DNA of 64,000 nt from JAHBVY01 sp964415255 (GTDB lineage Bacteria; Myxococcota_A; Polyangia; Polyangiales; Polyangiaceae). Made by a program: the position numbers and the translations under genes. The notes below the pieces were generated by a model that worked only from the letters and a program-made list of their open reading frames with translations, ran no database searches and was not told where the DNA came from. The stretch is taken from assembly GCA_964415255.1 (NCBI GenBank), contig CAYQAC010000004.1:1-64000 (forward strand). The letters are read 5' to 3'. This document shows positions 42,088 through 50,249 of the stretch, piece after piece (the first letter of the stretch is position 1; each line of letters begins with the position of its first letter).

Positions 42088-43712
42088 TTACATCCGAACG
42101 TCGAGCATGAGGCGGGCGCCGCCCATCGCAGCGAGCTGCTGACCGTCCCCCTGGGTGAAAGCGGGCCCCGGCGTGAACACGCCGGCCTCACCGCCGAGCG
42201 TCGCCTCCGCGCCGGAGACGTTGAGGCGGTAGCGGATCCCGATGTCGTACTCCGTGCCCAACATGCGTGAGCTCACGCTGCCGAACGCGTTGCGCGGCGA
42301 GCCGCCGCCGATGATGCGGGTGTTGAAGGCGTCTGCTGGATCTTGCGCGGCGAAGGCGAACAGCGCGCCGCCGTACAGCTCGAGCCCGGCGGTGGGGCGC
42401 ACCCGGAGCCGCGGGAACACGGCGAGCGTGTTGGTCACGCTGCCGCGGGTGGGGAGGCGGTCCAAGTCGTCAGCCGGCACACCCACCAGGTTCGTGTCCG
42501 CTGCGGTGGCGACGGTGCGCGCCGTCTGAGCGGCGATCACCTGGCGGTACAAGAAGAGCCCCACCTCGTAGTTGGGGTCTGCCTTGAAGGCGGTCTGCTT
42601 CTCGTCGTCGAAGTTCGAGTCGCCGGAGGCGTAGAGCACGTCCACCACCGAGCCGAACAGCCCCGCGTCCAAGTCGGCGCGCGCCGCCAGCCCGAATTGG
42701 CTCACGTCGTGCTCCTCAAAATCGCTGGTCGGCGCGAGCTCGGTCGTGCCGGTGATGTACGCGGCCTCTGTCTGCAGGTGCAGCCAAGCCGGGCCCAGGC
42801 GCACGCGGCTCCGCAAGTAGAGGTCCATCGCCAGCACGTCAGTGACGCGGCCATCAGGCGACTCCTGGCGCCGCTTGGCGGCGTAGGCGCCGCCGCCATG
42901 GGCGTGCCCCTCACCCAGCATGATGGCGCCCATGAACTGCCGCGCGGTGTCGCCCTCCAAGAGCACGTCGTCGTCAGCCAACAAGTCTTGATCGAGCCAG
43001 TCCATGCCCACGGCGAGCATCAACCCCAGATCCGTCAGGGGACCTGTCGCGAGCTGCCCGCGCAGCACGCGGTCACCGCTGATCGGGTTGGAGAAGCTGG
43101 CGCTGCCGGGCGTCCAGCCGTGCGCGCCGTCGTTCGCCAGCAGGCCGAGGCCCCAGTGGCTCGTCTGCCACCCGGCGGTCAGGTGGGCGTACTGTGCCAG
43201 GGAGAAGCGCAGGTAGGCCTTGCGCAGCTCGTGATCGCCGGGCACCGGGCTCGGGTACCCAGCGCGGTCAATGGGGAACGCGGCGCCGGGGGGGAGGCTG
43301 GTTTCGTCGCCTAAGATGCCGGTGTAGAGGTCGTGCTCATACTCCGCGTGGAGCTGGATGGGCGCGAGCGAGAGGCCGCTGTTGTAGCGTGCGCCAATGC
43401 GGAACCGCGGCCGGTGCGTGACGCCGGGCTGATACTCGTTCAGCTCCCTGTCGACTGCCACCGCGGGGCTGAACTCGGTGGCGAAGCTGCCGTAGATGGG
43501 CACCTCGATCTTGGCGCACTCCTCCAAGTCTAGACGCAAGAGCGGCGAGTAGTGCTCCCGTTCCCCGGAGAGCACGTGGGCGGTGGGCGGGCCGCTGGTC
43601 TTCGCGCGGGCAGGCTCGCATTTGGGGTTTGGCGCGGCGCTGGCGGCGGCGCTAAGCGTCAAGCTGGCGAGCCCCAGGCTGGCTCCGAGAGCCCAGCGCG
43701 CGCCACTTGAGC
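42088..43712 (-). CDS. Outer-membrane beta-barrel protein (TIGR04551-like), 5' end lost in the assembly gap
   Basis: The reading frame continues past a TTG at 43662 into SSGARWALGASLGLASLTLS, which is the hydrophobic core of a signal peptide, and then reaches the N run at 43713. The true start is therefore inside or beyond the gap. The mature part shows alternating strands of a large barrel (YNSGLSLAPIQLHAEYEHDL, AYLRFSLAQYAHLTAGWQTS, LRVRPTAGLELYGGALFAFA) and ends with a LMLDVRM strand. Size and motifs fit myxobacterial TIGR04551 proteins. It is followed two bases later by the lipase-like lipoprotein gene, suggesting a secretion or surface-display partnership, which is inferred. Confidence 0.78.
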
Positions 43713-43722
43713 NNNNNNNNNN
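43713..43722. other. Assembly gap (ten N)
   Basis: Ten unknown bases mark a scaffold join of unknown true size. It removes the start of the outer-membrane barrel gene. The 258 bases beyond it, up to the coaX stop, hold no recognisable gene. Confidence 0.99.
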
Positions 43723-43961
43723 CAGGAGTCACCGCTGTGTGAGGGGTGGGGGTGGGCGCTACGTCGCGTGGGTGCATTGACATACAGAAACTCACGGTGC
43801 CGCGCGGCTGACGCGCTGTGTCGGGGCCTCGCCGAGGCTGTGCGTTTCTACTCGCATGCCGCGCAGGTGTCACCAGGGCATCACGCCTCAGAGCAACAAG
43901 CCGACGCGCGTTCCTTCACGCGCCGCGTCACGGTGCGTCATCGCGCCTGGTGGGGGCTGGG

Positions 43962-43979
43962 GGCGCAGCGTGCTGCGCC
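43962..43979. terminator. GGCGCAGC/GCTGCGCC palindrome at the coaX stop codon
   Basis: GGCGCAGC, GT and GCTGCGCC form an eight-base inverted repeat. On the coaX strand the stop TAG comes three bases before it, in the same TAG-plus-palindrome arrangement seen at the end of pcnB. It is a copy of the dispersed palindrome family and may act as a terminator. Confidence 0.6.
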
Positions 43980-43980
43980 G

Positions 43981-44760
43981 CTACTTGCGGCGTTGGATGG
44001 CGTTGCGTTCGTGGAGGATGCGCAGGCCGTACAAGGTGAGCGTGTCGTCCACCTCCTTCAGGCAGCGCGTGTGCGGCGCCATCAGCCCGGCGAGGCCACC
44101 AGTGCCGATCACGTGGCACTCGAAGTCGAGCTCACTGATGAGCTTCTCCACCACACCGTCCACCAAGCTGGCGTAGCCATGCACGATGCCTGACTGCAGC
44201 GCGTGCGTCGTGTTGCGCCCCACCACCCGGGGCGGCACCGCGATCTCGATGCGGCTCAGCTTCGCGGCGCGCGCCAAGAGGCCATCCAGGCTCACCTGGA
44301 TGCCCGGCACGATCACCCCGCCGAGGTACTCCGCCTTGGCCGAGATGCAGTCGAAGGTGGTGGCGGTGCCGAAGTCCACCACGATGACCCCGGTGTGGAA
44401 GCGCTCGAACGCGGCCACCGCGTTCACCACCCTGTCCGCCCCCACGTCACGTGGGTTCTCGTAGAGGATGCTGATGCCCGTCTTCAGCCCTGGGCCCACC
44501 ACCAGCGCCTCGCGCGCGAAGGCCTGGCGGATGGCGTCCACCATCACGTCGGTGAGCGGCGGCACCACGCTGGCGATGATCGAGGCGCTGACAGCGCCGG
44601 CCTCGAAGCCGCGCAGCGCCAGCATCTGGCGCAGGAACACACCGTACTCGTCCGCTGTGCGGGCGCGCACCGTCTCTGACCGGAAGGTCTGGACCAGCGC
44701 CTCCCCGCGATAGAGCCCGAACGCGATGTTGGTGTTGCCGATGTCGACCGCTAGCAGCAC
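43981..44760 (-). CDS. coaX: Type III pantothenate kinase
   Basis: The 259-residue protein begins MLLAVDIGNTNIAFGLY, the ASKHA phosphate-1 motif of CoaX. Further blocks are NPRDVGADRVVNAVAAFERF (pantothenate-binding GADR), VVDFGTATTFDCISAKAEYLGG (Asp base, phosphate-2) and VIGTGGLAGLMAPHT (adenosine site). It phosphorylates pantothenate, the first step to coenzyme A. Full length and all key residues are present. A small gene of unknown function lies 15 bases upstream on the same strand and may share its transcript. The common birA neighbour is absent. Confidence 0.97.
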   Translation of the reverse strand: MLLAVDIGNTNIAFGLYRGEALVQTFRSETVRARTADEYGVFLRQMLALRGFEAGAVSASIIASVVPPLTDVMVDAIRQAFAREALVVGPGLKTGISILYENPRDVGADRVVNAVAAFERFHTGVIVVDFGTATTFDCISAKAEYLGGVIVPGIQVSLDGLLARAAKLSRIEIAVPPRVVGRNTTHALQSGIVHGYASLVDGVVEKLISELDFECHVIGTGGLAGLMAPHTRCLKEVDDTLTLYGLRILHERNAIQRRK

Positions 44761-44775
44761 TTCAGCACCGGCGAA

Positions 44776-45051
44776 TTAGGCCAGGCGGCCGGCTCGGATG
44801 GGAGGCTCAGACGCAGGCGCGGGGCGCGTCTCCACCAGCACCTCTCCATCGCAGAAGAGGATGGAGCAAGAGGAGCGCCCCGTCTCGCGCATCCGCGCGC
44901 ACAGGGCAGGCAGCTCTTCGTCCCAGTCCACCACGTCCCCCTCCACGGGCTTGAGGGTGTTCTCATCGAACCGGCAGTTGTCGAGCGCCACCCATTTCCC
45001 GGCGAAATCACCGGAACGACACACTTGGAGCCAACTGAGCTTCGTACTCAT
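44776..45051 (-). CDS. Small conserved protein of unknown function
   Basis: The 91-residue protein reads MSTKLSWLQVCRSGDFAGKW, then VALDNCRFDENTLKPVEGDVV and ARMRETGRSSCSILFCDGEV. The pattern 'GKWVALDNCRYD...VVD.D..L..LC.R..E.GR..C.I.FC' resembles small DUF5678-like proteins. The two Cys near the end (SSCSILFC) could bind metal or pair. It ends 15 bases before coaX and probably shares its promoter, but nothing links it to coenzyme A synthesis. Confidence 0.75.
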   Translation of the reverse strand: MSTKLSWLQVCRSGDFAGKWVALDNCRFDENTLKPVEGDVVDWDEELPALCARMRETGRSSCSILFCDGEVLVETRPAPASEPPIRAGRLA

Positions 45052-45181
45052 CGAGTCCTCGAGGGCTTCACAGAAAACAGCTAGCAGCGCTAGGAAGGAG
45101 CGGGGACTAGCCAGACCCCATGGCCCACAGAGGCCGATGGAGGAAGAGCAACCAAGAGCGCCGCAGCAGGCAGCGTGGGCT

Positions 45182-45212
45182 CGATTAAGACCGAGAGCCG
45201 TCGCTTCGTCAA
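45182..45212 (-). promoter_or_regulatory. Possible promoter for the small gene and coaX
   Basis: On the minus strand TTGACG (45207-45212) is followed after 18 bases by TTAATC (45183-45188). It lies about 130 bases ahead of the ATG at 45051, in the most AT-rich part of the 317-base gap (45052-45368), which holds no gene. Support is modest. Confidence 0.3.
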
Positions 45213-45310
45213 GCCAACGGTGTATGGCAATATCTCACCGTTCACTACACTTTATCGTGCTGTGACGGAATGTTGTGTGAATTCCAGGTGTTACGGGTCC
45301 ACAAAACGCG

Positions 45311-45359
45311 CTGGGGCGACCTCGCGGCCGCCCCAGTACAGCGAGGCGCGGGGCGCCTC
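45311..45359 (-). terminator. Two hairpins downstream of the PGYQQ lipoprotein gene
   Basis: CTGGGGCG (45311-45318) pairs with CGCCCCAG (45329-45336), and GAGGCGC (45343-45349) pairs with GCGCCTC (45353-45359). Both lie within 60 bases past the stop of the lipoprotein gene on the minus strand. Confidence 0.55.
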
Positions 45360-45368
45360 AGCCGCTCG

Positions 45369-46058
45369 TCACTTCTCGTACACCTGAGCGGCCGCCATGC
45401 CCGAGCCGCCCGCCACGGTGAGCACCACCTTGACCGGCACCGCCATCGGCAGCGGCCACTTGTAGCAATCCGGGTTGGGGCCGAGCACCGCCTGGTAGCC
45501 GCTCACGTTGTCCTGCGCGAGCACCGGCGCGAAGCCTGGAACCGAGACCGTGGTGATGAACTGCACGTTCACCTCGGTGACGCCCGGCGGCATGCCCGCC
45601 GCCACCACCGTGTAGCACTTGCCCGGCTGCAGTTGGATCTGGCTCTCCAGCGTCTGGCCCGTCTGGAAGTTACCCATCAAAGGTGAGCCGAGCGGCTTGG
45701 CGCCGGGAGGTGCCGACTGCGCCGCCAGCTGGTTCAGCAGCGGCTGCACCACGGCGCCCGCCGCGGGATCGATCGGTGACGCTTGGCCGGTGCTTGGCTG
45801 CTGCATGCCAGGCAGCGGCGCGCCCGGCTGGCCCGGGGGTGGCGCGGTGGGCTGACCCGGCGGCGGCTGCTGGTAGCCCGGCTGGCCCGGTTGCGGTTGT
45901 TGGTAGCCAGGCTGTTGGTAGCCGGGCTGCTGATAGCCGGGCTGCCCATAGCCAGGCTGATACTGAGCCGGGGGCTCTTCCTCTTTCTTACGGCAGCCGC
46001 CGACGGCGAGGGCGCCGGCGATGAGGGTGAGCGTGGTGACCTTGAGCGAGATGCGCAT
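45369..46058 (-). CDS. Lipoprotein with PGYQQ repeats
   Basis: The ATG at 46058 follows AGGGAG. The signal peptide MRISLKVTTLTLIAGALAVG ends at the lipobox Cys22 (VGGC). Residues 28-95 are low-complexity (repeats of QPGYQQPG and PPPGQP), probably a flexible stalk. The last 130 residues form a compact domain with two Cys (GKCYTVVAAG, NPDCYKWPLP) and a Val-rich end (VKVVLTVAGGSGMAAAQVYE). Comparable short lipoproteins are common in myxobacteria; no function is known to me. It is probably monocistronic. Confidence 0.8.
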   Translation of the reverse strand: MRISLKVTTLTLIAGALAVGGCRKKEEEPPAQYQPGYGQPGYQQPGYQQPGYQQPQPGQPGYQQPPPGQPTAPPPGQPGAPLPGMQQPSTGQASPIDPAAGAVVQPLLNQLAAQSAPPGAKPLGSPLMGNFQTGQTLESQIQLQPGKCYTVVAAGMPPGVTEVNVQFITTVSVPGFAPVLAQDNVSGYQAVLGPNPDCYKWPLPMAVPVKVVLTVAGGSGMAAAQVYEK

Positions 46059-46252
46059 GGAAAAGCTCCCTGACGAAATGTCGGGTTGGGGGGCGGACGA
46101 GCCGCCCAGAAGCGGGAGGCTAGCCTATAGACGGCCCGCTGCGGTGAGCAAGTCACTCGGGCGAACAAGTCTCAGGGGTCGCCTCCCAAGGCGTGAGCGA
46201 AGCGCTGAGAACGCCCCCATGGGCCCCGGCTTACACCCCGCAGCGCCATGAA

Positions 46253-47359
46253 TTACTCTGTGATTTCAATCACTTGCACCTCTGGAGCGGGTGCAGCTGG
46301 GGCCTCCGTAGGGTCCCCAGCGTCCGGAGCCCAGCGCACCCCGAGCGCCCCCACCGCCGCAGAAATCAGCCCCAGCCACTGGCTCGCGCTCACTGAGACC
46401 ACGTCCCAAGCCTGCCCCGTGGCGGCGCGGACCAGGAGCCACAGCCCCCCGGGCGCGAGCAGCAGGAGGTAGAGCGCGCTCCGCCGCCGCGCCTCACGCA
46501 CCACGCGCGCCGGCCCCGCGCAGGCGAGCAGCCCCAAGCTGACGAGCCCCAAGCCGAGCAGCAGCTTGGCCTCCAGCGCCGGCCCGAGCAGGCCACGGTC
46601 GGGATCCGCGCGCCATATTTCCACGCAGAAATTTATGCTGGCGAGCGCCAGCAGCGCCGCCCCGAACAGCTGCCCAGGCGCCTTGAGGCGCCGCCCGAGC
46701 CACACCAGGAGCCCAAACACCGCGAGCGAGAGCGCCGCGGCGTAGAGCTGGGTGGTGTGCACTGGGAGCGAGTGGGTGGCATCAAGGGGGATCAGGGCGG
46801 CGCGCACTTGGTCGGCCCAGGCGGGGGCGCCGGCGCCGTGGAGCTCCGCCTCCGCCCAGCGCGGGAAGCTGCCGAGCCGCTGCTGCCAAGCGGAGGCGCC
46901 GGGGGGCAGCGGGCGTCCGTAGTCGCAGCCAAAAACGTAGCAGCCAACGCGCACCACCGCGGCGCCCAGCAGGGCTCCGGGCGCGGTGCTGTCCAGCCAG
47001 CGCCACACCGCGACTGGGGCCACCTGCCGGCTGAGCCACAGCGCTCCCAACCCCCAACCCCCGAGCAAGCCAGCGTACCCGAGCAGCCCTCCATCACGCA
47101 CGGTGATCCAACTGAGCCAGTGACGTGCGCCTGCGTCGAGCGCGTCGAGGTTCACCGCGACGTAGCTCACCCGCGCGATCAGGACGCCCCCCACCGCCGC
47201 GACGAAGCAAGCCGAGCTCGCGAGGGCCCGCGACACCCCCGCGCGCGACGCCAGCCCCAGCGTCAGCGTGTACGCCACGAAGGCCGCCACCACCAGCGAT
47301 GCGCCCGAGCTGGTGACTTGCCAGTCGAGCCAGGGGATGCGCAAGAGGACCGGCTGCAT
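46253..47359 (-). CDS. Lgt-like prolipoprotein diacylglyceryl transferase homologue
   Basis: The 368-residue membrane protein has at least seven hydrophobic segments in Lgt order. Recognisable blocks are DGGLLGYAGLLGGWGLG, VVRVGCYVFGCDYGRPL, HTTQLYAAALSLA and VEIWRADPDRGLLGP. In E. coli Lgt these correspond to the FHGGLIG block with His103, the RIGN signature with Arg143, the HPSQLYE-like block and the Arg239 region. Here the His is replaced by Ala (YAG) and the signature Asn-rich tail is altered, while both Arg remain. About 80 extra C-terminal residues follow. It may be a divergent paralogue rather than the housekeeping enzyme. Confidence 0.82.
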   Translation of the reverse strand: MQPVLLRIPWLDWQVTSSGASLVVAAFVAYTLTLGLASRAGVSRALASSACFVAAVGGVLIARVSYVAVNLDALDAGARHWLSWITVRDGGLLGYAGLLGGWGLGALWLSRQVAPVAVWRWLDSTAPGALLGAAVVRVGCYVFGCDYGRPLPPGASAWQQRLGSFPRWAEAELHGAGAPAWADQVRAALIPLDATHSLPVHTTQLYAAALSLAVFGLLVWLGRRLKAPGQLFGAALLALASINFCVEIWRADPDRGLLGPALEAKLLLGLGLVSLGLLACAGPARVVREARRRSALYLLLLAPGGLWLLVRAATGQAWDVVSVSASQWLGLISAAVGALGVRWAPDAGDPTEAPAAPAPEVQVIEITE

Positions 47360-47407
47360 GACGCTCGCGGTACCATAGACCGCGCAGGTCCTTTAGCATC
47401 CTCCGCC

Positions 47408-48208
47408 ATGGGCCGTTCGACGTCGACGCGTGAGCCGCTGAGTAGGCAGCTAGGCTTACTGAGTGCTCTCTGGATTTTGGGGGTTTGGCAAGGCGCTTGC
47501 GTGCCACAAGACACCGAGACGCACCGCCAGGCGCCGAAGGCCGCGGCTCTCAAGCCTCGCGCGGCGCCTCCCCCAACGGCCGTTGATGCGCGGCGAGCCG
47601 CCGCTGGTGCGGACCCGCTGCTGACCGAACCCTTCCAAGATGATTTCGAGCGCCCGCAAATCGGCGCTGACTGGCACGCCACCTCCGCCGCGTGGCGGAT
47701 GGAGAACGGCGCCCTGTGCGTGGAGCGCGCGCGCAACCACCCGCTGTGGTTGAAGCGGCGGCTGCCGGTGAACGCGCGAGTGGAGTTCGAGGCGGTGAGC
47801 CATGACGCCGCGGGGGACATCAAGGCGGAGGTGTGGGGCAACGGCTTTGGTAACGCGAGCGCTGTGTCCTACAGCGACGCCTCGAGTTACCTCGCGATTT
47901 TCGGGGGTTGGAACAACCAGTTCCACGTCTTGGCGCGGCTCGATGAGCACGCGAAGACGCGCCAGGAGGTGCGCTTGGAGCCGAGCTCGACGGAGCTGCG
48001 GACCGCGCGCGTGAAGCAAGGGGAGACCTACCGCTTCAAGATCGAGCGCAGCGACGGCAAGGCCGTCTCCTGGTGGGTGAATGACGTGCTGATCCACACC
48101 TATGATGACGCAAAACCGCTCGTGGGCGCCGGGCACGAGCACTTCGGCTTCAACGACTGGGACGCCCGGCTGTGCTTCGACAACCTGCGGATCACCCCGC
48201 TGCCATGA
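47408..48208 (+). CDS. Predicted lipoprotein with a concanavalin-like fold
   Basis: The ATG at 47408 gives a signal peptide with lipobox WQGAC (Cys about 31); the much longer frame reaching to 46757 only runs antisense to the Lgt-like gene. After a Pro/Ala linker (to about 75) comes a beta-sandwich-like domain: FQDDFERPQIGADWHATSAA, LWLKRRLPVNARVEFEAVSH, YLAIFGGWNNQFHVLARLDE and VSWWVNDVLIHTYDD. This is the build of LamG/DUF1961-type carbohydrate-binding or glycosidase-related domains. The dispersed GGGGGTTTGGCAAGG-type element falls inside the signal-peptide codons (47474-47494). Confidence 0.78.
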   Translation: MGRSTSTREPLSRQLGLLSALWILGVWQGACVPQDTETHRQAPKAAALKPRAAPPPTAVDARRAAAGADPLLTEPFQDDFERPQIGADWHATSAAWRMENGALCVERARNHPLWLKRRLPVNARVEFEAVSHDAAGDIKAEVWGNGFGNASAVSYSDASSYLAIFGGWNNQFHVLARLDEHAKTRQEVRLEPSSTELRTARVKQGETYRFKIERSDGKAVSWWVNDVLIHTYDDAKPLVGAGHEHFGFNDWDARLCFDNLRITPLP

Positions 48209-48338
48209 CGCGCTGCGGCTGAAGGTGGCTTCGAGTGGCTGCCGTGACAGGGTGCCTGAAGGCGGCTTCGAGGTGACGTGGCTGCCGTGACACAGCCATG
48301 ACGCGCACCGTCGAGGTCCCGTCGCTGCCGCGTGATTG

Positions 48339-48445
48339 TTTTTTTGGGGGGGTTGGACGGCACCGCGTTGCGGAGTCGGTGGGCGGAGAGGCGTGGCGGC
48401 GCTTGAAGGCACCTTCGGCGGTAGGGGCGGGTTTCAAACCCGCCC
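48339..48445. repeat. Dispersed G-tract element followed by a GGGCGGGTTT palindrome
   Basis: T7G7TTGGACGGCACCGC (48339-48366) is a copy of the dispersed GCGGTGCC element in reverse. About 60 bases later GGGCGGGTTT (48425-48434), C, AAACCCGCCC (48436-48445) forms a ten-base palindrome, which recurs at 58825-58845. The gap 48209-48482 also has two direct GAAGGYGGCTTCGAG words and no gene. Confidence 0.8.
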
Positions 48446-48482
48446 GCGCTGGTCGGCTTGCGGCGAACGGTGACCGCGTGTC

Positions 48483-49736
48483 GTGCTAGAACGCCAGGCT
48501 GCCGTGACGCCCGAGGAGCTAGAACATGAAATCAGTGAGCTCGAGCATCGCCTGGAGCGGCTGCGCGCGCTGTACGAGCAGTACTTCCTCGGCATCGAGA
48601 AGATTGAGCCACACGTCGCGCGCAAGGACGTGGACCGGCGCTTCTGGGCGCTGCGCAAGATCAAGATCCGCAACACCGCGCGGCGCTTCAAGCTGCAGAC
48701 GCTGATTCAGCGGTACAACACCTTCCAGCAGCACTGGGCGCGGATCTGTCGGGAGATTGAGAACGGCACCTACCGCCGTCAGCTGCTGCGCGCAGAGCGG
48801 CGCGAGGCAGGCGCGGTAGGGACCGCGCGCAGCGTGGCACCGGGAGCTGATACGGCGCGCGCGGCGAGCGAACGTGAGGCCGCCGCGACCGACTTGGCCG
48901 CGCTGATGGACGAAGAGATCGATCTCGCGGCGGAGGCCAAGCGCGCGCTGGCCGCGGTGATGGCGCCGCGCGCTGCGGCTCCGGCCGCTCCCGAGCGCGC
49001 TGCGCAGCACACGGCGCCTTCAGCGCCGCAGGCTTCAGCGCCGCGCGCGGCGCCTCCACCCCGCGCTGAGCGCTCTCAGCCGCTCGATGCGCTGGAGCTC
49101 GATGATTTGGATCTAGGGCCCGCGCCGAAGCGCGCTCCCGCGCCTTCACGCCCTCAGGCCGCGCCCGCTCCGCGCGCGCCCGTTCCAGGCGCCGCACACC
49201 CTCTCTCAGGCGCCGCGCGTCCACCCGCCACACCAGGCGCCGCGCGCCCCATGCCCGTCGCAGCGCTCGGCGGCGCGCGCCCCCCAGCGAGGCCAGCCGC
49301 CGCGAGCCCCCAAGCCGTCAGGCCCCCTGTCCCAGCCACCGCGAGCCCCCAAGCCGTCAGGCCCCCTGTCCCAGGCGCCGCGCGTCCGCCCGCCGTGAGG
49401 CCGCCGCTCCCAGGCGCCGCTCAGGCTCCCGCAGCGCGCCCCCCTGTCCCCGCGCGCCCCGCGCCCGCTCAGGCTCCCGCCGCGCGGCCCCCCGCGCCTG
49501 CGCGGCCGAGCCCCGGCGCTTCGCGCCTCAGCGACGAGCGCGTGAACCAACTCCACGCCAACCTAGTCGCCGCCAAGAAGCAGCTCGGTGAAGCAGCCCA
49601 GGTGAGCCGCGGCGGGCTCCAGCGCCAGCTGGAGGCTTCGATGGTGAAGCTCCAAGAGAAGCACCAGGGCCGCAAAATAGACTTTGAGGTGGTGGTGCGC
49701 GAGGGCAAGGCCGTGGTGAAGCCGAAGGTAGGGTAG
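48483..49736 (+). CDS. MXAN_5187-like protein with coiled coil and Ala/Pro-rich linker
   Basis: The 417-residue protein starts at a GTG. Residues 10-110 are a charged helical region (ELEHEISELEHRLERLRALY, DVDRRFWALRKIKIRNTARR) in which Glu and Arg alternate as in a coiled coil. Residues 160-340 are a low-complexity Ala/Pro/Arg linker with units like PGAARPPAVRPP. The end (SDERVNQLHANLVAAKKQLG, RGGLQRQLEASMVKLQEKHQ, FEVVVREGKAVVKPK) matches the conserved C-terminal domain of Myxococcus MXAN_5187-type proteins. That family is of unknown function. A role in scaffolding is only a guess. Confidence 0.8.
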   Translation: MLERQAAVTPEELEHEISELEHRLERLRALYEQYFLGIEKIEPHVARKDVDRRFWALRKIKIRNTARRFKLQTLIQRYNTFQQHWARICREIENGTYRRQLLRAERREAGAVGTARSVAPGADTARAASEREAAATDLAALMDEEIDLAAEAKRALAAVMAPRAAAPAAPERAAQHTAPSAPQASAPRAAPPPRAERSQPLDALELDDLDLGPAPKRAPAPSRPQAAPAPRAPVPGAAHPLSGAARPPATPGAARPMPVAALGGARPPARPAAASPQAVRPPVPATASPQAVRPPVPGAARPPAVRPPLPGAAQAPAARPPVPARPAPAQAPAARPPAPARPSPGASRLSDERVNQLHANLVAAKKQLGEAAQVSRGGLQRQLEASMVKLQEKHQGRKIDFEVVVREGKAVVKPKVG

Positions 49737-49842
49737 CGCTTGGGTGGCTGCTGCGTAGTGGCGTCAGCTTGAAGCGACTCAGTGGTTTGGAGCGCCCATT
49801 TGACGCGTTGACCAGGCTCCTGCCTCGGAGAAGGCTATCAGG

Positions 49843-50193
49843 ATGAAGCGTCTGCTTGGAGTGGCAGGGATGCTGTTAGGCCTCGTGGCGCTTGGGTGCG
49901 GCCCAACCTGTTATGACGATTACGTCAACCCGAACTTTCGGGTCAGCGTCACGGACGCGCAGACTGGGGAGCGCATCTGCGACGCGGAGGTGAGCATCAA
50001 CGGTGAGGCAGCGTTCGCCTATGAGCGTGACTGCGACTACGCGCGCGATATCCCATCCGGGGAGACCGCGGAGCTCACGGTCTCTAAAGCAGGGTACCAG
50101 GTGCTGGTGCAGCAGCTCTCAACCTCCTACGAGCTCGACGAGTGCGACAAAGCGATCTCGAAGCGGATCGCGGTCAAGCTGCAGCGCGAGTAG
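49843..50193 (+). CDS. Small lipoprotein with carboxypeptidase-regulatory-like fold
   Basis: The 116-residue protein has the signal MKRLLGVAGMLLGLVALGC (Cys19). The mature part holds VSVTDAQTGERICDAEVSIN, AELTVSKAGYQVLVQQLSTS and a final KRIAVKLQRE strand, the pattern of an Ig-like carboxypeptidase-regulatory or PEGA-type domain. Five Cys in the mature part (for example CYDDY, ICDAE, DCDYA, DECDK) suggest disulphides. It lies between two transcription units and is probably independent. Confidence 0.8.
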   Translation: MKRLLGVAGMLLGLVALGCGPTCYDDYVNPNFRVSVTDAQTGERICDAEVSINGEAAFAYERDCDYARDIPSGETAELTVSKAGYQVLVQQLSTSYELDECDKAISKRIAVKLQRE

Positions 50194-50249
50194 CTCGCCC
50201 GTCATATGATTCGTGTGGCTGACGAGCTGGCGCGATGGGGCCGCGGAGC

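Noticed and set aside
43774..43800. TTGACA as a plus-strand -35 box
   Set aside because: No -10 hexamer at suitable distance and no plus-strand gene follows.
46757..47407. N-terminal extension of the plus-strand lipoprotein to 483 residues
   Set aside because: The extra part lies antisense to the Lgt-like gene and would bury the clear type II signal peptide that starts at 47408.
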